The notes: generated by a model from the letters alone, not told the origin. DNA of 64,000 nt from Streptomyces sp. Tu6071 (GCF_000213055.1 NZ_CM001165.1:6284945-6348944); one strand, 5' to 3'. Positions 8,699-18,002 are shown, numbered from the stretch's first letter. Numbers and translations: made by a program.

Positions 8699-9697
8699 TC
8701 AGCCCGCCGTCGGCTCCACCACGATCTTCCGGCCGACGCCCGAGGCGAACCGCTCCAGCGCCTGCGGGTAGGCGCTCAGCGGGAGCCGGTCGCTGATGAA
8801 GACCTCCGGGTCCAGGATGCCCGTCGCGAAGAGTTCCGCCGCGCGCTCGTAGCTGTGCAGGACCGCCATCGAGCCCGTGATGGTGATCTCCTGGTTGTAG
8901 ATCCGGTACGGCTCGATCGTCGCCGTCGTCGCGTAGTCGGCGACCCCGAACTGGAGGAACGTGCCCGCCTTGGCGACGCGGCCCAGGCCGTCCTGGATCG
9001 CCGCCGCGTTGCCCGTCGCGTCGATCACCAGCTCCCAGCCGCCGGGCCGCTCCAGGGCGTCGGGCGTGGTCGCCGTCGCGGAGCAGCCGAGGTGCGCGGC
9101 GGTCTTGAGGCGCTCCTCGTTGAGGTCGACGACGTCCACCGAGACGGCACCGGTCCGCTTGGCGAGTTCCAGCATCATGAGGCCCATCGTCCCCGAGCCG
9201 TAGATCAGGACGTGCGCGCCGAGCTGGGACTTGAGGACGTCGTAGCCGCGCACCGCGCAGGACAGCGGCTCGATGAGCGCGGCGTCCCGCGTGCGGACGT
9301 GGTCGGGCAGCTTGACGCAGTTGGCGACGGGCGCGACGGCGTACTCGGCGGCGCCGCCCGTCGTCGTGACGCCGATCGCGGCCCACCGCTCGCACAGGTT
9401 GTTGTGCCCCGTGCGGCAGTAGCGGCACTCGTAGCAGTACAGGGAGGGGTCCACGGCGACCCGGTCGCCCGTGCGCAGCTCCGTGACCTCGGAGCCGAGC
9501 GCCACGACCGTGCCCGCGAACTCGTGGCCCGGCACGACCGGCAGCGTCGGCGCGAACTCGCCCTGGAGGATGTGCAGATCCGTTCCGCACAGGCCGCACG
9601 CCGCGACCTCCACGACGACCTGGCGCGGCCCCGGGGTGGGGTCGGGGACCTCCGTGACGACGGCGTTCCCGACGGACTCGATGACGGCTGCCTTCAC
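8699..9697 (-). CDS. Zinc-dependent alcohol (polyol) dehydrogenase
   Basis: 332-residue medium-chain dehydrogenase of the sorbitol/threonine dehydrogenase type. Seen: catalytic-zinc ligands Cys37 (GLCGTD) and His58-Glu59 (PGHEF), structural-zinc cysteines 88, 91, 94 and 102, and a Rossmann segment with GSGTMGL. It begins with GTG at 9697 overlapping the TGA of the upstream permease (GTGA). As last gene of a polyol importer operon it probably oxidises the imported polyol to a ketose using NAD (inference). No sugar kinase follows, although related operons often carry one. Confidence 0.9.
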   Translation of the reverse strand: MKAAVIESVGNAVVTEVPDPTPGPRQVVVEVAACGLCGTDLHILQGEFAPTLPVVPGHEFAGTVVALGSEVTELRTGDRVAVDPSLYCYECRYCRTGHNNLCERWAAIGVTTTGGAAEYAVAPVANCVKLPDHVRTRDAALIEPLSCAVRGYDVLKSQLGAHVLIYGSGTMGLMMLELAKRTGAVSVDVVDLNEERLKTAAHLGCSATATTPDALERPGGWELVIDATGNAAAIQDGLGRVAKAGTFLQFGVADYATTATIEPYRIYNQEITITGSMAVLHSYERAAELFATGILDPEVFISDRLPLSAYPQALERFASGVGRKIVVEPTAG

Positions 9698-10584
9698 TTG
9701 ACGGCTCCCAGCGACAGGCCCTGGACGAGTTTGTCCTGGGCGGCGAACCCCGCGGCGAGCACCGGCAGGGAGATGACGAGCGACGCGGCGCACACCTTCG
9801 CCAGGAACAGGCCCTGGCTCGTGATGAAGCCGGTCAGGAAGACGGGCGCGGTCTCGGCGACGACACCGGAGAGCACCCGTGCGAAGAGGAGTTCGTTCCA
9901 GCTGAAGATGAAGCAGATGAGCGACGTCGCCGCGATCCCGGGGAGCGCGATCGGGGCGACGACGCGGGCGAGGATCGTCGGCAGGCGCGCCCCGTCGAGC
10001 TGCGCGGCCTCGATGAGCGCCGTCGGGACCTCGGCGAGGAAGGACTGCATCATCCACACCGCGATCGGCAGGTTCATCGACGTGTAGAGGATGACGAGCA
10101 GCCAGATGTTGTCGAGGAAGCCCGTGTTCTTCGCGAAGAGGTAGATGGGGAGCAGCCCGGCGACGACGGGGAGCATCTTCGTGGACAGGAAGAAGAACAG
10201 CACGTCCGTCCACTTGCGCACGGGCCGCAGCGACAGCGCGTACGCGGCGGGCAGCGCGAGGACGAGGACGAGCAGCGTCGAGGCGAGCGAGGCGACCGCC
10301 GAGTTGAGCAGGGCGGGCCAGGGGCTCGCGCCGCCGCCGCTGCCGAAGAAGTCGCGGTAGGCGTCGAGGGTGAGCGAGGCGCCGAGCGCGGGCGGGTTCT
10401 TCGCCGCGTCGGGCTCGGAGTGGAAGGAGGTCAGGACCATCCACGCGATCGGCAGGAAGGCGAGGATGCCGAGGACCCAGGCGAGCAGTCCGAGCGCGGT
10501 GCCGCGGCGGCGGGGGCCGCGCGGGGCGCGTGCGGGCGCGGCGGCGGGGCGCGTACGGGGCAGGTCAGCGGTGGCGGTGCTCAT
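9694..10584 (-). CDS. Carbohydrate (polyol) ABC transporter permease, SmoG/MalG-like
   Basis: 296-residue membrane permease with a basic Pro/Ala-rich N-terminus, then about six spans. The EAA loop is clear (EVPTALIEAAQLDGARL), followed by the family LPIALPGIA turn. The start overlaps the preceding permease stop as ATGA, and its own stop overlaps the dehydrogenase start as GTGA, so translation of the operon is tightly coupled. Works with the next permease and the binding lipoprotein; the ATPase is encoded elsewhere. Confidence 0.92.
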   Translation of the reverse strand: MSTATADLPRTRPAAAPARAPRGPRRRGTALGLLAWVLGILAFLPIAWMVLTSFHSEPDAAKNPPALGASLTLDAYRDFFGSGGGASPWPALLNSAVASLASTLLVLVLALPAAYALSLRPVRKWTDVLFFFLSTKMLPVVAGLLPIYLFAKNTGFLDNIWLLVILYTSMNLPIAVWMMQSFLAEVPTALIEAAQLDGARLPTILARVVAPIALPGIAATSLICFIFSWNELLFARVLSGVVAETAPVFLTGFITSQGLFLAKVCAASLVISLPVLAAGFAAQDKLVQGLSLGAVK

Positions 10585-11531
10585 GACCGGCCCACCTCCT
10601 CACGGAAGAGCGACGAGACGACCCGCAGGACGAAGGTCGCGAGGATGAGCGAACCGATGACGACGAGGACCCCGGCCGCCGAGGCGAGCCCGTTCTCGTG
10701 CGCCTGGTAGAAGGTCTGGTAGACGGTGTACGGCAGGTTCGCCGTGCCGAGGCCGCCGGAGGTGAGCGTGAACACGGCGTCGAAGTTCTGCACGATGTAG
10801 ATCGAGCCGAGCAGCGCGCCGAGTTCCAGGTAGCGGCGCAGGTGCGGCAGCGTCAGGTGCCGGAAGATCTGCCAGGCCCCCGCGCCGTCCATGCGCGCGG
10901 CCTCGATGAGTTCGGGCGAACGGCTCTGGAGCCCCGCGAGCAGGATGAGCATCATGAACGGCGTCCACTGCCACACGAGGCTCGCCTCGACGGCGATGAG
11001 GGGCGTGTTGGACACCCAGTCCGGCTGTGGGGCGCTGTCGCCGCCGACCCAGTGCAGCAGGCCGTTGAAGAGCCCGTACTCCGGGTTGAACAGCACGTGC
11101 TTCCACAGCAGCGCGGCGGCGACGGGGACGAGCAGGAACGGTGCGATCAGGAGCGTGCGGACGAGTCCACGCCCCGGGAACTTCCGGTCGAGCAGCAGCG
11201 CGAGGCACAGCCCGAGCACGAGGCTCACGAGGACGACGGAGACGGTCAGGACGATCGTCGTGAGGACGGACTTGCGCAGGTCGGGATCGCTCAGGACATC
11301 GCCGTAGTTGCTGAACCACGTGAAGCTGCGGGCGTCCGGGTAGAGCGCGTTCCAGTCGAAGAGCGAGATCACGAGCGTCGCGACGAACGGGAGCTGCGTC
11401 ACGACGATCATGAAGATCAGGGCCGGCAGGAGCGGGGCGCGCGTCGCCCACGCGCGCAGGCGGGAGCGCGCGGCGGCCGCTCCGCTCCGGTCCGGGGCGG
11501 TGGCGGGGGGTGTCGCGGTGGCGGTCGTCAT
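10581..11531 (-). CDS. Sugar/polyol ABC transporter permease, SmoF/MalF-like
   Basis: 316-residue permease. After a 30-residue Ala/Thr/Pro-rich head there are about six spans. The EAA loop reads SPELIEAARMDGAGAWQ, matching CUT1 permeases. ATG 11531 overlaps the TGA of the binding-protein gene (ATGA). Partner of the permease at 9694-10584. Confidence 0.92.
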   Translation of the reverse strand: MTTATATPPATAPDRSGAAAARSRLRAWATRAPLLPALIFMIVVTQLPFVATLVISLFDWNALYPDARSFTWFSNYGDVLSDPDLRKSVLTTIVLTVSVVLVSLVLGLCLALLLDRKFPGRGLVRTLLIAPFLLVPVAAALLWKHVLFNPEYGLFNGLLHWVGGDSAPQPDWVSNTPLIAVEASLVWQWTPFMMLILLAGLQSRSPELIEAARMDGAGAWQIFRHLTLPHLRRYLELGALLGSIYIVQNFDAVFTLTSGGLGTANLPYTVYQTFYQAHENGLASAAGVLVVIGSLILATFVLRVVSSLFREEVGRS

Positions 11532-12913
11532 CGTCCCTCGTACTCCTTCGACACCTCGGCGGCGAGTTTCTGCGACGCGTCGAGCGCGGCGTCCACGGAC
11601 TTGCGGCCCGCTATCGCCGAGCTGAGTTCCTGCGAGACCTTCGTGCCGAGGTCCGTGAACTCGGGGATGCCGACGAACTGGATGCCGGGCGCGGGACGCG
11701 GCTGGACGCCCGGGTCGCGGGGCTTGGCCGCCGCGATCGCGTCGCGCGTGACGTCCGCGAACGCGCCGGCCTCCTTCCGGTACGCGGGCAGGTCGTACGT
11801 GGAGGCGCGCTTGCCCGCCGGGACGTTCGCCCAGCCGTACGTCTTGCCGACGAGCGACTCGTACTCCTTGCCGGTCGCCCACTCCATGAACTTCCAGCCC
11901 TTGTCGGCGTTCCTGGACGCCTTCTGGAGGCCGAAGGCCCACGTGTAGAGCCAGCCCGACGACTTCGTGTTCACGACCGGCGCGGGCGCGTAGCCGATCT
12001 TGCCCTTGACCGGGGACTTCGCCGCTTCGAGCGAGCCCGCGCCCGAGGTCGCGTCGTACCACATGGCCGTCTTGCCCTGCGTCAGGTTGTTGAGGCACTC
12101 GGCAAAACCGGACTGCGCCGCGCCCGACTCGCCGTGCTCGCGCACGAGGTCGACGTAGAACTTCGCCGCCTCGCGGAACTCCTTGTCGCCGAGCCGGGCC
12201 GACCAGTCCTTCGCGAACCACGTGCCGCCGAAGGTGTTGACGACCGTCGTCAGCGGCGCGATCAGCTCGCCCCAGCCCGGCAGCCCGCGCAGGCAGATCC
12301 CGCGCATCCCCGGCTTCGCGCCGTCGACCTTCGCCGCGATGTCCGCGACCTGCTGCCACGTCGGGTACGCGGGCATCTTCAGGCCCTTCGCCGCGAGAAC
12401 GTCCTTGCGGTACATGAGCATCGACGACTCGCCGTAGAACGGCTCCCCGTACAGCTTCCCGTCGTCGCCCGTGAGCGAGTCGCGCATCGGCGCGAGGATG
12501 TCGTCCTGGTCGAACGAGGGGGACTTGGCGACGTAGTCGTCGAGGTCGTGGAGCCAGCCGTTGCGGGCGTAGATCGGGATCTCGTAGTTGGAGAGCGTCG
12601 CGACGTCGTACTGGCCCGCCTGGTTGGCGAAGTCCTGGCTGATCTTGTCGCGCACGTCGTTCTCCGGCAGCACGGTGAAGTTCACCTTGATGCCGGTCTC
12701 CTTGGTGAAGTGCGCCTTCGTGAGCTTCTGGAGCTCGACCATCTGCGGGTTGTTGACCATGAGGACGTTGATCGCGTCCCCGCCGGACCCCGCGCCGCCC
12801 GCGCCCGCCCAGCAGCCGCTGAGGAGCAGGGTGCTCGTGGCGAGGAGGGCGAGGGCGCGGCGGGGGTGTTTCCCGGGGGTTCCGGGTGGCCTGCGGCGGC
12901 TCGGAAGGCGCAT
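11528..12913 (-). CDS. Sugar/polyol-binding lipoprotein of ABC importer
   Basis: 461-residue substrate-binding protein. The signal peptide ends in lipobox LLSGC with lipidated Cys34. The mature N-terminus (INVLMVNNPQMVELQKLT, then an ENDVRDKIS segment and a DVATLSNYEIPIYARNGWL segment) resembles the mannitol/sorbitol-binding SmoE group. The dehydrogenase and DeoR regulator in the same locus agree with a polyol substrate. First gene of the four-gene operon. Exact polyol is inference. Confidence 0.88.
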   Translation of the reverse strand: MRLPSRRRPPGTPGKHPRRALALLATSTLLLSGCWAGAGGAGSGGDAINVLMVNNPQMVELQKLTKAHFTKETGIKVNFTVLPENDVRDKISQDFANQAGQYDVATLSNYEIPIYARNGWLHDLDDYVAKSPSFDQDDILAPMRDSLTGDDGKLYGEPFYGESSMLMYRKDVLAAKGLKMPAYPTWQQVADIAAKVDGAKPGMRGICLRGLPGWGELIAPLTTVVNTFGGTWFAKDWSARLGDKEFREAAKFYVDLVREHGESGAAQSGFAECLNNLTQGKTAMWYDATSGAGSLEAAKSPVKGKIGYAPAPVVNTKSSGWLYTWAFGLQKASRNADKGWKFMEWATGKEYESLVGKTYGWANVPAGKRASTYDLPAYRKEAGAFADVTRDAIAAAKPRDPGVQPRPAPGIQFVGIPEFTDLGTKVSQELSSAIAGRKSVDAALDASQKLAAEVSKEYEGR

Positions 12914-12981
12914 GGCGACTCCGTACGTGGGTGGCTGGGGATCGGGGGACTCGGGGACTGGGAAGGGGGTGTGCGGTGGTC

Positions 12982-13893
12982 TCAGACGCGGAGGACCTGG
13001 GGGCCGAGCTGGGCGTAGCGGTGGGCCTCCGCGGCGGGGAGGCGGGCGCTCGTGACGATGGTGTCGAGGTCGGGGATCGCGGCGAAGCGGCAGAACCCGG
13101 CGGCCCCGAACTTCGTGTGCACGCCCGCGAAGACGCGCCGCCTGGCGGCCCGTACCGCCTGCCGCTTCACCTCGGCGACGGCCGGGTCCGGCGTGGTGAG
13201 GCCGTGCTCGCGCGAGATGCCGTTGGCGCCGATGAACGCGAGGTCGAGCACGAAGCCGGAGAGCATCCTGGTCGCCCAGTGCTCCACCGTCGCGAGTGTC
13301 CCCGCCCGCACCCGGCCGCCGAGGAGCAGCACGGTCATGTGCGGGTCGGCGGCGAGCGCTCCCGCCGTCGAGAGCGAGGCCGTGACGACGGTGAGCGGGC
13401 GTTCGCGGGGAAGGGCCTCGGCGATGAGCTGAGGGGTGAAGCCCTCGTCGACGAAGACCGTCTCCGCGTCGTGCAGCAGCCCGGCGGCGGCACGGGCGAT
13501 GGCGCGCTTCTCGGGGACGTGCATCGTGGTGCGGTAGGCGAGCGTCGTCTCGAACCCGGAACTCTCGACGGGGTACGCGCCGCCGTGCGTACGGCGCACG
13601 AGACCGTGGTCCTCCAGCGCCTGGAGGTCCCTGCGGACCGTCTCCTTGGCCACTCCCAGGCGCCTCGCCAGCGCGTTCACCTCGACCGAGCCGCCCTCGC
13701 GGGCCGCGCGCACGATCTCGCGCTGCCGCTCGGGGGCCCCGAGCCGGTCCGGAGCCGGTGTTCCGGGCCGGGGGGCGTCGGCTCGGGGGGCATCGGGCTG
13801 CCGGGTGCCGGCTCGGGGGGTGCCGGGCCGTGCGGTGCCGGGCCGTGGGGTGTCCGGCTGTGGGGTGTCGGCCCCGTGGTGGAGCGCCGTCAT
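12982..13893 (-). CDS. DeoR/GlpR-family transcriptional regulator
   Basis: 303 residues. The winged HTH is at about 66-105 (NALARRLGVAKETVRRDL) and the DeoRC sugar-phosphate sensor follows (about 120-290, with GGxxR and the DxAFIGANG segment). It lies directly upstream of the polyol operon on the same strand and is probably its repressor. Oddity: a 50-residue Pro/Thr/Arg repetitive extension precedes the HTH, encoded by a 15-bp minisatellite. No start codon lies nearer the HTH in frame, so ATG 13893 (GGCGAGG upstream) seems right. Confidence 0.87.
   Translation of the reverse strand: MTALHHGADTPQPDTPRPGTARPGTPRAGTRQPDAPRADAPRPGTPAPDRLGAPERQREIVRAAREGGSVEVNALARRLGVAKETVRRDLQALEDHGLVRRTHGGAYPVESSGFETTLAYRTTMHVPEKRAIARAAAGLLHDAETVFVDEGFTPQLIAEALPRERPLTVVTASLSTAGALAADPHMTVLLLGGRVRAGTLATVEHWATRMLSGFVLDLAFIGANGISREHGLTTPDPAVAEVKRQAVRAARRRVFAGVHTKFGAAGFCRFAAIPDLDTIVTSARLPAAEAHRYAQLGPQVLRV
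13772..13877. repeat. 15-bp minisatellite inside the DeoR gene
   Basis: About seven degenerate copies of a 15-bp unit (best form GGGGTGCCGGGCCGT on the plus strand) encode the Pro-Gly-Thr/Arg-rich N-terminal tail of the DeoR regulator. The unit keeps the reading frame, so copy-number change would alter tail length only. Confidence 0.75.
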
Positions 13894-14413
13894 CGCCGCC
13901 TCGCCTTTCGGTGGGTCACCGGCCCTGACCCGGGCTCGCCGCGCTCGCGCGCCGCCGCCCGTTCGGGCCGTACGCAGAGTTGTAGTGGCCGTGCCGGTGC
14001 CCGAACAGGCGCGGCACCGGGGGAATCCTGCCCGCTTGGGCCCGCCCGAGACCTCTCACCGGAAGACGCGATGACGGGCTGAGCTGGCCCTATACCGCCC
14101 GCCCGCCCCGAAGCGGGCGGACCTGCCCGCCCGTTCGGGGGCGGACGGGGGCCCGGATCGTGCCCGTACGGGGTGACGGGCGGGGCGGGCGGACGCTGCC
14201 GGGAGCGGTGCGGCCGGGGGTGGGCGGGGGCGAGAACGGGCGGGGGGCGATGCCGGGAGGGGGCGAGAACGGGCGGGTGAGGCCGGGCCGACGGCGTGCG
14301 GCCCGGTCGGGGGCGGCGGTCGGCGGGAGGCCGGGGACGGGAGCCGCCGTGGGCGTGGTGGGAGGGGCGGCGGATTCGCGATCGGCTCGGCACGGCGGAC
14401 GCGTTCGGGGTCC
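13894..14413. other. 520-bp gene-free gap with hairpins and G-rich repeats
   Basis: I see no credible gene here. It holds the upstream region of the DeoR gene, a hairpin with 8-bp arms (CCGCCCGC at 14095-14102, partner 14113-14120), and two copies of a GGGCGAGAACGGGCGGG block (around 14229 and 14263). It is probably the decayed flank of the MFS remnant that follows. Confidence 0.5.
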
Positions 14414-14791
14414 TCAGCGGCCCCGCCAGGTCCGGCGTCCGAGGTGGAGGGTGAGGGCCGTCGTGGCGGCCAGGAGGGCCGTCATGAGGTACTGGGCGCG
14501 CGGGTCCAGGGCCGTGACCAGGGCCGCCCCCGCTCCCTGGCCGAGGGCCGTGTGGGCGAACATCAGGGTGTTCGCCGTGGCCGTGGCGCGGCCGAGGAGG
14601 TGGGCGGGTGCCCGTTTCTGGACCTCCGTGGCCGTGGTGATCAGGGGAAGCGGCAGGCCGAGGCCGCACAGGACGGCGCCGACGAGCGAGGCCGCGGGGT
14701 GGGCGAGGGAGTGGAGCGTCGCGCCCGGCCCCCACCGCCTCAGCCCGCCCGAGCCCGTCCCCCGCCGACCTCGGCCGGATCGAGCCCCCAC
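14414..14791 (-). pseudogene. MFS transporter remnant (C-terminal piece only)
   Basis: The frame ending at 14414 encodes about 100 residues that look like the last two to three spans of a major facilitator (LVGAVLCGLGLPLPLI, then VQKRAPAHLLGRATATANTL, then ALTLHLGRR). The preceding two-thirds of the transporter is absent. Upstream of about 14715 the frame becomes Gly/Arg-rich, and a direct duplication (14729-14822) marks the break. A 5'-deleted relic is the simplest reading; it is unlikely to make a working protein. Confidence 0.65.
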
Positions 14792-14822
14792 CGCCTCAGC
14801 TCACCCCGCCCGTCCCCCGCCC
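14729..14822. repeat. 38-bp direct repeat flanking the MFS remnant break
   Basis: A segment beginning CCCCCACCGCCTCAGC occurs at 14729-14766 and again at 14785-14822 with a few differences. It sits exactly where MFS homology stops and just downstream of the penicillin-binding protein gene, consistent with a deletion or duplication scar. Confidence 0.6.
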
Positions 14823-14824
14823 TC

Positions 14825-16288
14825 TCACGCAGACCCGGCCCCCTTCCCCAGCGCCGCCGTCATCATCGCCTTCGCGACCGGGCCCGCCAGGCCGTTGCCG
14901 CTCACCTCCGCGCGCGCCGCGTCCGAGTCCTCGACCATGACGGCGACCGCGACCTGCTTGCCGTCCGCGCCCTTCGCGTAGGAGGTGAACCAGGCGTACG
15001 GCGTCGCGCTGTTGTTCTCGCCGTGCTGGGCCGTACCGGTCTTCGCGCCGACCGTGGCGCCGGGTATCGCCGCGTTGGTGCCCGTGCCCTTCGCGACCAC
15101 CGTCTCCATGGCGGAGCGCAACTGCCGTGCGGTGTCCGCGCTCACGATGCGGGTCGTCCTCGTGTCTCCGTGGGTGCTCAGCACGTCCCCGTCGCCGTTC
15201 GTCGTGCGGTCGACGAGGTACGGCGTCGCGAGCTGGCCGCCGTTGGCGAGCGCCGCCGAGACCTCCGCCATCTGGAGCGGCGTCGCGGTGACGTCGAACT
15301 GCCCGATCCCCGAGAGCGCCGTCTGCGCCTTGTCCATGCCCTTCGGGTACACGCTCGGGTAGGCCCGTACGGGCACGTCCTGGTCGTCCGTGTTGAAGCC
15401 GAACTTCTCGGCCATCGCCCGGACCTTGTCCTGCCCGAGGTCGGCGGCCATCTTCCCGAAGACGGTGTTGCACGAGTACTGGAGCGCGACGCGTATCGAG
15501 GCGTTCTCGCAGGGCGCGGAGGCCGACTCGTTGGTGAGGTCCTTGGTGGACAGGGGCAGGTGGTACGGGTCGGGGCTGTCCGTGCGCGCGTCCACGGAGG
15601 CGTAGAGACCGTCCTCCAGGGCCGCCGCCGCGACGACGAGCTTGAACGTCGAGCCGGGTGGCAGGGGCTGGCGCAGCGCCCGGTTCACAGTGGGCTTGTC
15701 CGGGTCGGCGAGGAGCGCCTTCCACACCGCGCCGTCGTCACTCCCCGTGATCTTCGACGGGTCGTACGAGGGCGTCGAGACCATGCCGAGGATTCTGCCC
15801 GTCGCCGGGTCGAGCGCGAGCGCGGCGCCCTTCTTGTTCCCGAGCGCCTCGTACCCGGCCTTCTGCACCGCCGGATCGATCGTCGTGACCACGTCACCCG
15901 GCTTCGCGCGGCTGCGCGTGAGCGCGTCCACGGGGCTCTGGAGGCGCGTGTCGGAGCCGTCCAGCAGGTCCTTGTAGACGCCCTCCAGCATCGTCTGCCC
16001 GTACACCTGCGAGGTGTAGCCCGTCACGGGCGCGTAGAGCGGCCCGTCCTCGTACGTGCGCGCGTAGCGCAGATCCCCGCTGTCGGTCTCGCGCGAACCG
16101 GTCACGGCGCTCCCGCCCACGACGATGTCACCGAGCGGGTCGGCGTAGCGCGCCATGACCGTGCGGTGGTTGTCCTCGTCGGAGGAGAGCGCGGGGGCTT
16201 CGTAGAACTGCACCCACGTCGCCCGCGCGAGGAGGGCCAGTACGAGGAGCAGCACGAAGACCGAGGTGTTCCTGATCGTCCTGTTCAT
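14825..16288 (-). CDS. Penicillin-binding protein (PbpA/PBP2-type transpeptidase)
   Basis: 487 residues: short cytoplasmic tail, one N-terminal membrane anchor (about 8-27), an N-terminal PBP dimerisation region, then the penicillin-binding transpeptidase domain. Active-site motifs are complete: Ser213-Thr-Phe-Lys216, SCN at 272-274 and KTG at 416-418. It cross-links peptidoglycan on the outer face of the membrane. Length and layout match mycobacterial/streptomycete PbpA, but the usual partner genes (rodA-like, pknB, fhaA) are absent here, so this is a stand-alone paralogue. ATG 16288 matches the family N-terminus; the in-frame GTG just before it is also possible. Confidence 0.92.
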   Translation of the reverse strand: MNRTIRNTSVFVLLLVLALLARATWVQFYEAPALSSDEDNHRTVMARYADPLGDIVVGGSAVTGSRETDSGDLRYARTYEDGPLYAPVTGYTSQVYGQTMLEGVYKDLLDGSDTRLQSPVDALTRSRAKPGDVVTTIDPAVQKAGYEALGNKKGAALALDPATGRILGMVSTPSYDPSKITGSDDGAVWKALLADPDKPTVNRALRQPLPPGSTFKLVVAAAALEDGLYASVDARTDSPDPYHLPLSTKDLTNESASAPCENASIRVALQYSCNTVFGKMAADLGQDKVRAMAEKFGFNTDDQDVPVRAYPSVYPKGMDKAQTALSGIGQFDVTATPLQMAEVSAALANGGQLATPYLVDRTTNGDGDVLSTHGDTRTTRIVSADTARQLRSAMETVVAKGTGTNAAIPGATVGAKTGTAQHGENNSATPYAWFTSYAKGADGKQVAVAVMVEDSDAARAEVSGNGLAGPVAKAMMTAALGKGAGSA

Positions 16289-16413
16289 CACAGAGAGAGA
16301 CGAACGACCGTGCGAGCCGGGTTCCTCCCCACTCCGATTCTCAGCCGACTCTCATTCGATCGTGTGTACGAGAGGTGTGGTGTTGACCTGCGCGAGCCCG
16401 TGCCGGGACCAAG

Positions 16414-16439
16414 GCCCCGCCCCGGGACCGGGGCGGGGC
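16414..16439. terminator. Hairpin terminator after MFS gene
   Basis: 12-bp perfect stem, arm GCCCCGCCCCGG at 16414-16425 and complement at 16428-16439, with a minimal loop. It lies about 30 bp downstream of the MFS stop on the minus strand. Confidence 0.6.
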
Positions 16440-16470
16440 GGCCGGGCGGCAGCCGGTCCTTCCGGCGGTC

Positions 16471-17931
16471 CTACGAACGCCCGGCGGGTGCGGTCGCCGT
16501 CCCGCGCGTATCCGTCTTCGGCAGCCGGTACGTCGCCAGCGCGGCGCCCGCGAAGACGACCGCCGTGATCGCCAGGCTCGCCCGCGTCCCGCTCGCGAAG
16601 CCGCCCGCCACGAGCGAGCCGAAGACCGCCGTCGCGAGACCCGCCATGTTCTGCCGCGCCGCGTTGAGCACCCCCGCCGCGACCCCCGCACGCGCCGCCG
16701 GGACCGCCTCCATCATGAGCGTCGTGAGCGCGGGCACGGTCAGCGCGCACCCGAGGGCGAGCGGCACGAGCGCGAAGGCGAGCGCCACCGAGGACGTCCC
16801 CGGACCCGTCGCGAGCAGCAGGAACAGCGAACCGGCCGTCGCGAGCACCTGCCCCGCGAGCATCGGCCGCCGCGCCCCGTACCGCGCCGTGAGCCGCCCC
16901 GACACGACGTTCGTCGCGGCGATGAGCGAGGTCATCGGCAGGAAGAGCAGCCCTGTCTCCAGCGCCGAGTTCCCCTGCGCCTGCTGGAAGAACAGGCTGT
17001 AGAGGAAGACGAGCCCGAAGAACCCCGTGCTCGCCGCGGACCCCGCGAGCAGCGCCGTCGCGACCGCGCGCCCGCGCAGCAGCGCGAGCGGCACGGCCGG
17101 TTCGGCGGCGCGCCGCTCGGCCCGTACGAAACCGAGCGCGCCGAGCACCGCGAGCCCCGCGGCGATCCAGCGCACCGCGCCGTGCTCGATCACCGCGACC
17201 GACAGCGCCGTGACGGCGAGCACGGCCGTGAGCTGCCCCGCGAGATCCGGGCGCCGCCCCCGTACGACGGGCTCCGCCGGGCGGTCCGCGCGGGCGAGCA
17301 GCGCGAGCGCCGCGAGACCGAGCGGCAGCGTCGCGAAGAAGATCCCGCGCCAGCCCCACGCCGTCGTCAGCGCCCCGCCGAGCACCGGGGCGAGCGCCAC
17401 GGCGACCGAACCGCCCGTCGCCCACACCGCGAGCGCCCGCACCCGCGCCTCCGGGCGGCTGTAGGCGCGGCGCACCAGCGCGAGCGAGGAGGGCAGGATC
17501 ACGGCGGCGGCGGCCCCCTGCGCGACCCGCCCCGCGAGCAGCCAGCCGAGCGAGGGCGCGAGGCCGCACAGCGCCGAGGTCACGACGAAGGCCGCGAGCC
17601 CCGCCCCGTAGGTACGCGCCGCGCCGAAGCGGTCGGCGAGCAGCCCCGAGGAGAGCATGAGCCCCGCGAAGGCGAGCGTGTACGCGTCCACGACCCACTG
17701 CGCCCCCGCGATCCCGCCGCCGAGGTCCGCGCCGAGCGAGGTGAGCGAGACGGTCACGGCCGAGGCGTCGAAGCTCGTGAGCGAGAAGCCGAGCAGCGCG
17801 GCGACGAGGGCGACGGCGGGACGCGCGGCGGGACGTGGCGCGGGAGCCGTCGCGGGACCTGTCGCGGGGGCGGGGGAGGGGGCCGATGGCGTTGCGGCGG
17901 GAGGGAGTTGGTTCCCCGTGGGTGTGGTCAT
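16471..17931 (-). CDS. MFS transporter, drug:H+ antiporter-2-like
   Basis: 486-residue polytopic membrane protein. After a 40-residue Pro/Ala/Thr head come about fourteen hydrophobic spans. Motif A is visible as GLLADRFGAART and the antiporter-type loop as WVVDAYTLAFAGLML, as in EmrB/QacA-type exporters. Probably a proton-driven efflux pump for a small molecule; substrate unknown. It is divergent from a GlxA-type regulator with only about 70 bp between starts, so that regulator is its likely controller (inference). Confidence 0.88.
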   Translation of the reverse strand: MTTPTGNQLPPAATPSAPSPAPATGPATAPAPRPAARPAVALVAALLGFSLTSFDASAVTVSLTSLGADLGGGIAGAQWVVDAYTLAFAGLMLSSGLLADRFGAARTYGAGLAAFVVTSALCGLAPSLGWLLAGRVAQGAAAAVILPSSLALVRRAYSRPEARVRALAVWATGGSVAVALAPVLGGALTTAWGWRGIFFATLPLGLAALALLARADRPAEPVVRGRRPDLAGQLTAVLAVTALSVAVIEHGAVRWIAAGLAVLGALGFVRAERRAAEPAVPLALLRGRAVATALLAGSAASTGFFGLVFLYSLFFQQAQGNSALETGLLFLPMTSLIAATNVVSGRLTARYGARRPMLAGQVLATAGSLFLLLATGPGTSSVALAFALVPLALGCALTVPALTTLMMEAVPAARAGVAAGVLNAARQNMAGLATAVFGSLVAGGFASGTRASLAITAVVFAGAALATYRLPKTDTRGTATAPAGRS

Positions 17932-18002
17932 ACGGCCAGCCTGCCGGGACCCCGAGCCGCTACAGTAGTGGCCCGAACGCCATGCATCCGGAGGTTCTGG
18001 CC

